The position numbers were made by a program, and so were the translations under genes. DNA of 9,174 nt from Candidatus Poribacteria bacterium (lineage in GTDB: Bacteria; Poribacteria; WGA-4E; GCA-2687025). Position 1 is the stretch's first letter, and the number at the start of each line of letters is the position of its first letter. Of this stretch, positions 1-5,117 are shown in pieces. The notes under the pieces were generated by a model. It did not search any database. It worked only from the letters and a program-made list of their open reading frames with translations, and was not told the origin of the DNA. The stretch spans positions 1 through 9,174 of the forward strand of contig NYZG01000358.1 of NCBI GenBank assembly GCA_002687025.1. Direction: 5' to 3'.

Positions 1-370
1 CCTGTTCACCGACGCCAGGCACACCCCGCGGCCGGGCTTCTCTACGTGGTTCGCGGGCCGCGGCCACTTCGGTGGGCGAGTCGTGGCCGTCCTCGACTTC
101 CTCGACGACCTTTTCAGGTGGTTCCAGGCTGGCGTCGATGAGGAATTCCACGTCGTACGGCTCTTCGTATCTCGCTCGCAGGCTGGCGCGGATGCGGTCG
201 AGGTGCCGGTCCTCAATCGTCTTGAGTGCCCAGGGGGAGGCAACACGGATTTGCAGTGTCGTCTTATCGGGAAACAGTTGCCCCGCCGCCTGATCCAGAT
301 AAGGATCGCGCGGGCCGTCCTGCAACTCGCCGACGAGATCGCTCCAGACGAATTCTGTCTGTTCTGCCAT
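1..370 (-). CDS. dnaA: Chromosomal replication initiator DnaA, N-terminal part (runs off window)
   Basis: The reverse complement from the ATG at 370-368 is open to the window edge (123 codons). The first ~80 residues fit DnaA domain I, which in this family mediates self-association and contacts helicase or other initiation partners. The order seen is a Trp-containing first helix (VWSDLVGELQ), a strand (TTLQIRV), an 'SPWALKTIEDRHLDRIRASL' segment aligning with the family's 'PN-F---W----Y---I---L' helix, and a closing strand (YDVEFLI). Residues ~85-123 are acidic, then Pro/Arg-rich, as expected of the unstructured domain II linker. The AAA+ and DNA-binding domains lie outside the window. No strong Shine-Dalgarno is visible before the ATG. 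A perfect DnaA box 157 bp upstream supports the call. The Trp-Ile-Arg-Pro-type motif common in domain I is not conserved, so this is a diverged version, and a HolA/other domain-I-like protein cannot be excluded. Confidence 0.72.
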   Translation of the reverse strand, partial: MAEQTEFVWSDLVGELQDGPRDPYLDQAAGQLFPDKTTLQIRVASPWALKTIEDRHLDRIRASLRARYEEPYDVEFLIDASLEPPEKVVEEVEDGHDSPTEVAAAREPRREARPRGVPGVGEQ

Positions 371-400
371 CGTCGTTGTCCGGTTCGCCCCCACGCTCAG

Positions 401-420
401 GCGCGGGGACATGCCCGCGC
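401..420. other. Perfect 7-bp GC hairpin upstream of dnaA
   Basis: GCGCGGG at 401-407 and CCCGCGC at 414-420 form a perfect stem with a 6-nt loop. It would sit in the 5' leader of the leftward dnaA transcript if transcription starts to its right. No T-tract follows on either strand, so it is not a typical terminator. Confidence 0.3.
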
Positions 421-526
421 CGCCTCCGAAGCCGCTCACACCGTCTCGGCACATGACGAGAGAGGAGACGTGTGAGCCGGCGCCGAGTTGGTCAGAGCGG
501 AGATTCCATCGGCCTCGGCGGACAAG

Positions 527-535
527 TTATCCACA
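527..535 (+). promoter_or_regulatory. DnaA box (perfect TTATCCACA)
   Basis: The 9-mer matches the consensus TTATNCACA exactly. In a GC-rich 9-kb window a chance match to this 9-mer is expected only rarely (my rough estimate is about 0.05 on both strands), and it lies 157 bp from a dnaA-like start. It could serve replication initiation, dnaA autorepression, or both. Confidence 0.65.
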
Positions 536-537
536 TA

Positions 538-546
538 CTGTCCACA
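538..546 (+). promoter_or_regulatory. Weak second DnaA box (CTGTCCACA)
   Basis: Seven of nine positions match the consensus, including the invariant CCACA core. It has the same orientation as the perfect box, with starts 11 bp apart, so both would face the same side of the helix. Chance similarity is possible. Confidence 0.35.
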
Positions 547-601
547 ACCTCTCGACACTGCAACTTACGCGATCCTCCCGAACCGGGTTGCGTCTATTTC
601 C

Positions 602-618
602 CCTGGCTCCCAGCCAGG
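602..618 (+). terminator. Hairpin followed by a T-rich stretch (possible terminator/attenuator)
   Basis: CCTGGCT (602-608), a CCC loop, and AGCCAGG (612-618) form a perfect 7-bp stem. It is followed by a T-rich, imperfect tract (TTATCGTTGTCTTT). It sits 42 bp before the nucleotidyltransferase start, so it would block or attenuate rightward read-through from the origin region. The T-tract is interrupted, so termination would be weak. Confidence 0.3.
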
Positions 619-659
619 TTATCGTTGTCTTTACGCTGCGCGGCGCGTGGAGGATTCAC

Positions 660-1409
660 ATGGATGGCAAGCTGGTACGATGCCGATTTCCCGAACTCGG
701 CGAGCCCTACGACGAGGCGTTACGGCAGGCGGTTGTACACATCATCGAACGGTACGACCCCATAGCCATCATCGTGACGGGGACGATACTCCGCGGAAAT
801 CCCAGCGCTACGAGCGATCTCGACATGTGGGTCTTGTGGGACGATCCAAGGCGGCAGCGCGCGCAGAAGCGCTTCAACGGCGTTCCCACGGAGATATTCG
901 TGAACCCGCCCTCGCGTGTGCAACGCTACTTCGACGAGGAGCGCATCGAAGGCAAGCCGGTCACCGCGCACATGGTCAGCACGGGCTTCGTCGTGTACGA
1001 CGGCGATTCGGTACTGAGCGAGATACGCGAGCAGGCGGCCAGGGATCTCGCAAACGGCCCCGAGGTGAGCGACGAGGGACTGATCGCGCAGCGTTACCGG
1101 GCCGCCACGCTCCTCGAAGACGGCCTCGACATCGTAGACGACGATCCCGCCGGCGCTGCGATGCTCATGTCCGCCGCGGTCGAGATGCTCGTACGCGCGC
1201 AGTACCTGGCGGCAGGTCATTGGCTGCCGCGCGACAAGGAGGTCGTCGCGCGCCTGCACGAGGTCGACGCGGTCCTCGCTGGTCACGTCCACGCGTTCTA
1301 CACCGTCGCGTCCGCGCCCGAGAAGGCGTCCGCCGCCCGAGCGATCTTCCAACACGCCATCGGCGAGGTCGGCTTCTTCGAGTGGGAGTCGACGTTAGGC
1401 GTCTCGTGA
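660..1409 (+). CDS. Nucleotidyltransferase-fold protein with HEPN/KNTase-C-like helical tail
   Basis: This 249-aa protein starts at the ATG at 660, chosen for the strong GGAGGA ribosome site (649-654) 5 bp upstream; the frame is open further left but through the origin-like region. The N-terminal half carries the polymerase-beta-type nucleotidyltransferase signature: a hydrophobic strand into G41-T42, then S52-D53-L54-D55, with E78 (PTEIFVN) as likely third metal ligand. The Ser of the usual Gly-Ser is Thr here. Residues ~130-249 are helical (RYRAATLLEDG, AAVEMLVRAQYLAAGHW) and end with R227-x4-H232 (RAIFQH), which fits the HEPN Rx4-6H pattern. Relatives transfer nucleotides to small molecules (aminoglycosides) or to proteins (MNT antitoxins). 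The single-chain layout could be an antibiotic nucleotidyltransferase or an MNT-HEPN fusion; the substrate is unknown. It is divergent from dnaA, with no obvious functional link. Confidence 0.72.
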   Translation: MDGKLVRCRFPELGEPYDEALRQAVVHIIERYDPIAIIVTGTILRGNPSATSDLDMWVLWDDPRRQRAQKRFNGVPTEIFVNPPSRVQRYFDEERIEGKPVTAHMVSTGFVVYDGDSVLSEIREQAARDLANGPEVSDEGLIAQRYRAATLLEDGLDIVDDDPAGAAMLMSAAVEMLVRAQYLAAGHWLPRDKEVVARLHEVDAVLAGHVHAFYTVASAPEKASAARAIFQHAIGEVGFFEWESTLGVS

Positions 1410-1750
1410 CTCGATATACGCGCCCAGTCCCAGCATCGATCGGGGGTGCGCCATCATGTCCACAGAACCGTTGGCGCACGGGCCGCCGCTGTCGGGTGAA
1501 GAACTGGAGCGGCACGCCGGCCGCGCGATCCTACGACAGCAGTTCACCGCCGATGGGTTCGCCGTCCATCGGCCACGCGCGGTCGACGGCTCCCCATGGC
1601 GTCTGGCGAGCCCGCCCTGCGGTCAGTCGACGTGGCAGTGAGGCACCCCACAGATCGCAGTGGTTGCGGCGCCCGCTTGGCGCCACCCTATGCGCCCTCT
1701 CGGCGAATCGCACTGCTTCTCGTCAGCCTTTGCGGCGGCCAACTCGGGCG
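1410..1750 (+). repeat. Decayed duplicate of 8599-9013 (left copy)
   Basis: Starting one base after the nucleotidyltransferase stop, CTCGATATACGCGCCCAG matches CTCGATATGCGCGCCCAG at 8599. In both places the distance to the ATG of the MSTEP small ORF is exactly 46 bp. The match continues, with lapses, through the small ORF and into the signal-peptide coding region of a DUF5916-type gene (1701-1745 against 8969-9013). It stops where similarity to the sigma promoter begins (~1751). This is best read as an ectopic copy of part of module 3 joined to module 1. Confidence 0.55.
1456..1641 (+). CDS. MSTEP small protein, copy 1 (uncharacterised)
   Basis: The 61-codon ORF starts MSTEPLAHG and contains LSGEELERHA, shared with a second ORF at 8645 (MSTEPMANG...LSGEELGRHA). 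The two differ by one whole codon insertion and several third-position changes (GGT-GAA-GAA against GGC-GAG-GAG), which suggests past selection on the protein in this frame. I do not recognise the family. It is hydrophilic, with no signal peptide or membrane segment. A GGGGG run lies 9 bp before the ATG, a poor ribosome site. Its 3' end overlaps the start of the truncated DUF5916-type ORF at 1596. After the shared block the two copies diverge, so one or both may be decaying. Confidence 0.4.
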   Translation: MSTEPLAHGPPLSGEELERHAGRAILRQQFTADGFAVHRPRAVDGSPWRLASPPCGQSTWQ

Positions 1751-1796
1751 CAGGTTCAATGGAACCGTTCGCCGTTGGACGTATCTACCTAAGTGA
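1596..1796 (+). pseudogene. Truncated N-terminus of a CBM9-DUF5916 protein
   Basis: The 66-codon ORF resembles the first ~50 residues of the gene at 8876. Both begin MA, have RH at residues 16-17, and share a hydrophobic export segment: RRIALLLVSLCGGQL here, RRSALLLVGLCGGCL there. After that the similarity ends and the frame runs into the sigma promoter, stopping at 1794-1796. The CBM9 domain that should follow is absent. I read this as a gene fragment left by a rearrangement; a surviving short exported peptide is the alternative. Confidence 0.5.
1761..1787 (+). promoter_or_regulatory. ECF-type promoter of sigma gene 1
   Basis: GGAAC (1761-1765), a 15-bp spacer, then GTATCTA (1781-1787), 41 bp before the GTG start. 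The block from the spacer's TTGGAC through CTAAGTGAA is nearly identical upstream of sigma gene 2, and the same layout precedes sigma gene 3. GAAC-type -35 elements are the hallmark of group 4 (ECF) sigma promoters, so autoregulation is likely. Transcription would begin around 1793-1796. Confidence 0.55.
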
Positions 1797-1828
1797 ACCG
1801 GATCAGCACCGACGCGTAGGAAGATGCA

Positions 1829-2383
1829 GTGACGCAGCACACCTCGGATCTTGTCGCATGCGCACGCGACGGCGACGAACACGCGTTCGAACGACTCGTA
1901 GAAGAGTATGAAGGCGCCGTTTACCGCGTCGCGGCGAGAATCCTCAACGACCCCGCGGACGCCAAGGACGCCGTTCAAGAGGCGTGGATGATCGTCTGGG
2001 CGCGGCTAGATGCGCTGCGGGACGTCGAGCGATTCGGCGGCTGGCTGTATCGCATTGTCGCGAACGTGTCGCTGCGCTACCGAGAGCGGCGATCTTCACG
2101 TCGGTCCACGCTGAACGGCTATCGCGCGCTTCTCGGCGAGTCCACTGAAGCGGCGGCTGGCGACATCTCCCAGACCGACGAAGCGGAGTTCTTGCCGGCG
2201 GCGTTGGAGGCCCTGTCCGCGAGGGCTCGCCTGCTGATCAACCTTCGCTATTTCTCCGATATGCCGATCCAGCAGATCGGTCGAGTACTCGACCTTCCGA
2301 CGGGAACGGTAAAGAGCCGACTTCACCGAGCGCGTCTCGCTATCCGAAAGGAGATCGAACGCATGAGGAGATCGAACGCATGA
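1829..2383 (+). CDS. ECF RNA polymerase sigma factor 1 (split form)
   Basis: This 184-aa protein has the two-domain ECF layout. Sigma region 2 spans ~20-90, with D44-AKDAVQEAW (-10/core binding helix) and RFGGWLYRIVANV. Region 4 spans ~124-178, with a helix-turn-helix at ~147-170 (QQIGRVLDLPTGTVKSRLHR). The start is GTG 1829, preceded by AGGAAG and conserved in sigma gene 2. The protein ends ERMRRSNA because an exact 17-bp tandem duplication (2350-2383) shifts the frame. The stop overlaps the next ATG as ATGA, so the DUF1080-like partner is translationally coupled. No anti-sigma gene is adjacent; the DUF1080-like protein is the likely regulator or sensor partner (inference). Confidence 0.92.
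   Translation: MTQHTSDLVACARDGDEHAFERLVEEYEGAVYRVAARILNDPADAKDAVQEAWMIVWARLDALRDVERFGGWLYRIVANVSLRYRERRSSRRSTLNGYRALLGESTEAAAGDISQTDEAEFLPAALEALSARARLLINLRYFSDMPIQQIGRVLDLPTGTVKSRLHRARLAIRKEIERMRRSNA
2350..2383 (+). repeat. Exact 17-bp tandem duplication at the sigma/DUF1080 junction
   Basis: GGAGATCGAACGCATGA occurs at 2350-2366 and again, identical, at 2367-2383. Sigma gene 2 has one copy (4266-4282). Each unit carries a Shine-Dalgarno (GGAG) and an ATG 9 bp later. Because 17 is not a multiple of 3, the extra unit separates the sigma frame from the DUF1080 frame and supplies the second gene with its own ribosome site. Confidence 0.95.
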
Positions 2384-3129
2384 CGACATATCGTACGGAA
2401 CCCGAGCACGTGCCGGCCGATTTTCGCAAGCAGGCGTTCCGCCCGCGCACGTGGGGAGGCGGGTGGAAGCCTCTCTTCACAGGCGATCTGTCGGGTTGGG
2501 ACGAGCTCATCACTCAGGAAGACAAGCGACAGACTCAGTATCGTCCGATTGCGCCGGGAGAGGCGCCGGAGGGTGTTGAGATTGTCGATAACGGGCTGTT
2601 GGTGGACGGTACCCGCGGGCACGGCATAGGCTTGGCGACCGGGGATGTACGTTGGCACGACATGGAACTTTCTCTGTTGATGACTCCCATCTCCGGAGAC
2701 TGCAACGAGATCAACTTCCGCTGGGACGATAGCGAGGGCTGTCTTGCGCGCCCCTGGTACTTCCTGTCCATCCAGCCGGGCGACGCAACGGTGGCGGTGG
2801 ACCGGAACGCGCGAGGTTGGGTGACGCCGCTCAGCGTCGTCCACTACCTGACCGAGTACGGCCGGGAATACGTGGTGACGATCCTCGCTCGCGCGAATTC
2901 GATCACCACGTACATCGACGGCGCGCTCGTCAACCAGGTCACCGATCGTCACAGCCCGCGCGGGCGTATCGCCTTTAGCGCCAACGGCTCAAAGGCGCTA
3001 TATCGGGACATTCAGTACCGGGCCCTGCGTCTGCTGCCGGACGTGCCGGACGCGCTGGCATATCGGTGGGAGTCGGACGACGACATGCCGGAAGAGTTCC
3101 GGTTGCCCTCACACACAACGGAGGTGTGA
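2380..3129 (+). CDS. DUF1080-like (LamG/GH16-fold) cytoplasmic protein, coupled to sigma factor 1
   Basis: This 249-aa protein has no signal peptide. After a ~25-residue lead it follows the DUF1080 (3-keto-disaccharide hydrolase/concanavalin-like) pattern: WKPLFTGDLSGWDEL (family 'LF-G-dL-GW'), a VEIVDNGLLVDG strand, WHDMELSLLM, NEINFRWDD (family 'NSGI-FR' position), a late YIDGALVNQV strand and a closing YRDIQYRALRL. The start ATG 2380 overlaps the sigma stop (ATGA) with GGAG 9 bp upstream. Known DUF1080 proteins are usually exported and bind or cleave sugars; this one should be cytoplasmic, and its close relative is fused to a sigma factor, so a ligand-sensing role is likely (inference). 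The C-terminus is acidic (ESDDDMPEEFRLP) and conserved in the other copy. Confidence 0.82.
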   Translation: MTTYRTEPEHVPADFRKQAFRPRTWGGGWKPLFTGDLSGWDELITQEDKRQTQYRPIAPGEAPEGVEIVDNGLLVDGTRGHGIGLATGDVRWHDMELSLLMTPISGDCNEINFRWDDSEGCLARPWYFLSIQPGDATVAVDRNARGWVTPLSVVHYLTEYGREYVVTILARANSITTYIDGALVNQVTDRHSPRGRIAFSANGSKALYRDIQYRALRLLPDVPDALAYRWESDDDMPEEFRLPSHTTEV

Positions 3130-3673
3130 GGCGCAGGGAAGGGGGCTACTCCCAGCGAGACAACATCAGGAGAGTGTCTCGTTCAGAGTTCTACGAGGGT
3201 GGGAACGACGCACTTCTGCGCCAGATGGCCGGGACTGGACCACCAAGCGTGGCACTTTAGCGCAGAACGCGACACGATCCTTACCAGGGAGCCGCCACCC
3301 AACTGGACAGAACGGGTACGCCACACGCGCTAAGACGCCCGCACGGCCATGTCGGCGGCTGTCGAGACGGCACGAGGCGCCGTCGCCCCCGAGATAGCAG
3401 CTAGATCCTACGCGTAAGGAACTGGCCCGCGCCGCAGCTGACGAGAAGGCTCCACTCGCCTTCCTACTGACGGCTCCTCATCAGCGTGAACGCCATGCCA
3501 GACGAGAAAAAGAAGCTGGCGCCTTCGTGCGGTAGCAGTTCCCCGCGCTCCCGATACCCCCATAGCGCAGTCTGCCGCCTCGCTCGGATATGGTGACGGC
3601 GGTCATTCGAACTCTGGTCAGGTCGTTCTGTCTCGGGTCGGACGAGTGCGCGCTCACCTCGCTCAGTTTCAAG
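3130..3673. other. Gene-free stretch, probably decayed
   Basis: No ORF here has recognisable protein features, and short ORFs on both strands look random. The first ~20 bp after the DUF1080 stop resemble those after the fused copy (GGGCAGGG and CTACT/CCACTT). A perfect 6-bp hairpin (GACGGC 3366-3371 with GCCGTC 3379-3384) lacks a T-tract. At 3497 an ATG opens a 33-codon ORF beginning MPDE, as does the DUF5916 gene at 5118, after a similar GGCTCC...GCGT stretch. This may be a relic of a lost DUF5916 gene, but the evidence is thin. Confidence 0.3.
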
Positions 3674-3700
3674 GGAGCGGATCATCGCTGGACGTATCTA
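3674..3700 (+). promoter_or_regulatory. ECF-type promoter of sigma-DUF1080 fusion gene
   Basis: GGAGC (3674-3678), a 15-bp spacer and GTATCTA (3694-3700), 41 bp before the GTG start, exactly as in sigma gene 1. TGGACGTATCTA-n-CTAAGTGAA is identical apart from one base. The -35 is one base off GGAAC, so it may be weaker. Similarity to the other promoter begins abruptly about 3 bp left of the -35. Confidence 0.5.
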
Positions 3701-3741
3701 ACTAAGTGAATAGGGTCGACACCAACGCGTAGGAAGATGCA

Positions 3742-5022
3742 GTGACGCAGGACGGTTCGGATCTTGTCGAGCGGGCGCGCGACGGCGACGAACACGCGTT
3801 TGTACGCCTTGTGGAAGAGTACGAACGCGCCGCTTACCGCGTCGCGGCGAGAATCCTCAACGACCCCGCGGACGCCAAGGACGCGGTTCAAGAGGCGTGG
3901 ATAATCGTCTGGCAGCGGCTGGAGGCGCTCCAGGATGTCGAGCGATTCGGCGGCTGGCTGTACCGCATTGTCGCCAACGTGGCGCTGCGCCACAGAGAAC
4001 GGCGGTCTTCGCGCCAATCCACGCTCAACGGCTATCGGGCGCTCGTCGGCGAGTCCGTTGAGTCGATGGATGTCAGTACATCCCAGATGACGGACGAGAT
4101 CGAGTTCTTGCCCGCGGCGTTGGAGGCCGTGTCCGCGAGGGCTCGCCTGCTGATCAACCTTCGCTATTTCTCCAGACTGTCGACCCGGCGGATCGGTCGA
4201 ATCCTCGGCCTCCCGCCGGGAACGATCAGAAGCCGACTGCACCGAACGCGTCTTGCCATCCGAAAGGAGATCGAACGCATGACGACGCATCCTACCGGAC
4301 GCGAGCATGTGCCGCACGACTTCCGCAAGGAGGAGTTCCGCCGGCAGACGTGGGGAGGCGGGTGGAAGCCTCTCTTCACCGGCGATCTGTCGGGTTGGGA
4401 CACGCTCGTCCAATGGGACGACGTGGATAAGGAGCGGTATCGTCCGATCGCTGCGGGAGAAGTACCCGAGAATGTCGAGATTGTCGGCAACGGGCTGTTG
4501 TTGGACGGGAGCGGCGGGGGCGTGTGCTTGGCGACCGGGGACGTGCGCTGGCACGATATGGAGCTGTCCCTGCTGGTGACTCCCATCGATGGGTGGTGCG
4601 AGATCAACTTCCGCTGGGACGATAGCGAGGGTCCCTATACGCGCCCCTGGTACTTTCTGTCCATGCATCCGGGAGACGCAACCGTGGCCGTACAGCGGAA
4701 CGCGCGCGGCTGGGTGACGCCGCTCAGCATGGTCCACTACCCGTCCGAGCTTGGCCGGGAATACGCGGTGACGATCCTCGCTCGCGCGGATTCGATCACC
4801 ACCTACATCGACGGCGCTCTCGTCAACCAGGTCACGGATCGTCACAGCCCTCGGGGTCGCATCTCCCTTGGCGTTAGCGATTCCAAGGCACTGTATCGGG
4901 ACATTCAGTACCGGGCCCTGCGTCTGTTGCCGGAAGTGCCGGAGGCGCTGGCATATCGGTGGGAGTCGGACGACGACATGCCGGAGGAGTTCCGGTTGCC
5001 CGCACACACGACGGAAGTGTAA
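3742..5022 (+). CDS. ECF sigma factor 2 fused to a DUF1080-like domain
   Basis: This 426-aa single ORF has the same parts as the 1829-3129 pair. Residues ~20-90 are sigma region 2 (DPADAKDAVQEAWIIVW, RFGGWLYRIVANVALR), ~125-179 are region 4 (RRIGRILGLPPGTIRSRLHR), and ~180-426 are the DUF1080-like domain (WKPLFTGDLSGWDTL, CEINFRWDD, YIDGALVNQV, YRDIQYRALRL). The sigma half alone is full length, so the DUF1080 part is a true C-terminal extension. Start GTG 3742 follows AGGAAG, as in sigma gene 1. An internal ATG at 4279 (residue 180) has AAGGAG 9 bp upstream and could yield free DUF1080 domain. ECF groups with C-terminal extensions that tune sigma activity are known; this domain would be a plausible sugar-ligand sensor (inference). 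The CBM9-DUF5916 gene follows 95 bp downstream, with no terminator seen, so it is a likely co-transcribed target. Confidence 0.92.
   Translation: MTQDGSDLVERARDGDEHAFVRLVEEYERAAYRVAARILNDPADAKDAVQEAWIIVWQRLEALQDVERFGGWLYRIVANVALRHRERRSSRQSTLNGYRALVGESVESMDVSTSQMTDEIEFLPAALEAVSARARLLINLRYFSRLSTRRIGRILGLPPGTIRSRLHRTRLAIRKEIERMTTHPTGREHVPHDFRKEEFRRQTWGGGWKPLFTGDLSGWDTLVQWDDVDKERYRPIAAGEVPENVEIVGNGLLLDGSGGGVCLATGDVRWHDMELSLLVTPIDGWCEINFRWDDSEGPYTRPWYFLSMHPGDATVAVQRNARGWVTPLSMVHYPSELGREYAVTILARADSITTYIDGALVNQVTDRHSPRGRISLGVSDSKALYRDIQYRALRLLPEVPEALAYRWESDDDMPEEFRLPAHTTEV
4264..4281 (+). promoter_or_regulatory. Internal ribosome site and start inside the fusion gene
   Basis: AAGGAG (4264-4269), then 9 nt, then ATG (4279-4281), in frame with the DUF1080 part. 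The equivalent second unit in the split locus is the actual start of the separate DUF1080 gene. A shorter second product is therefore possible from the fused gene. Confidence 0.45.
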
Positions 5023-5117
5023 GGGCAGGGAGCCACTTCACAGAACTTCCGACGATCGCCATTGGACGCTCGACGGCTACTTCCTGAAGGCTCCATCGCG
5101 TCAGAGGAGGACGCGCA

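Larger units (their letters stand above)
371..659. other. Candidate replication origin (oriC) between dnaA and a divergent gene
   Basis: This 289-bp stretch has no convincing gene and lies between the divergent starts at 370 and 660. It contains a perfect DnaA box, a second weak box in the same orientation 11 bp on, a perfect 7-bp hairpin at 401-420, an 8-bp inverted repeat (434-441 with 470-477), and a 7-bp hairpin at 602-618. Position beside dnaA is a usual oriC location in bacteria. Against it, there are few boxes and no clearly AT-rich unwinding element, so this may be only the dnaA autoregulatory region or one part of a split origin. Confidence 0.45.

Noticed and set aside
411..659. Longer N-terminus for the nucleotidyltransferase starting at 411
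   Set aside because: The extra 83 residues are low-complexity and cross the DnaA box and hairpins. The ATG at 660 has a strong ribosome site and starts the conserved domain.
1457..1464. TGTCCACA as further DnaA boxes at 1457 and again at 8646
   Set aside because: Both are inside the conserved ATG-TCC-ACA-GAA codons of the MSTEP ORFs, which explains the similarity.
488..1792. 434-codon plus-strand ORF across the nucleotidyltransferase and relic region
   Set aside because: Arg/Pro/His-rich composition typical of an out-of-frame shadow. It spans gene and non-gene regions without any domain.
3682..5007. 441-codon minus-strand ORF opposite the sigma-DUF1080 fusion
   Set aside because: It is the antisense of a clearly coding gene in a GC-rich genome, with no protein-family features. 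A shorter shadow appears opposite the split copy for the same reason.
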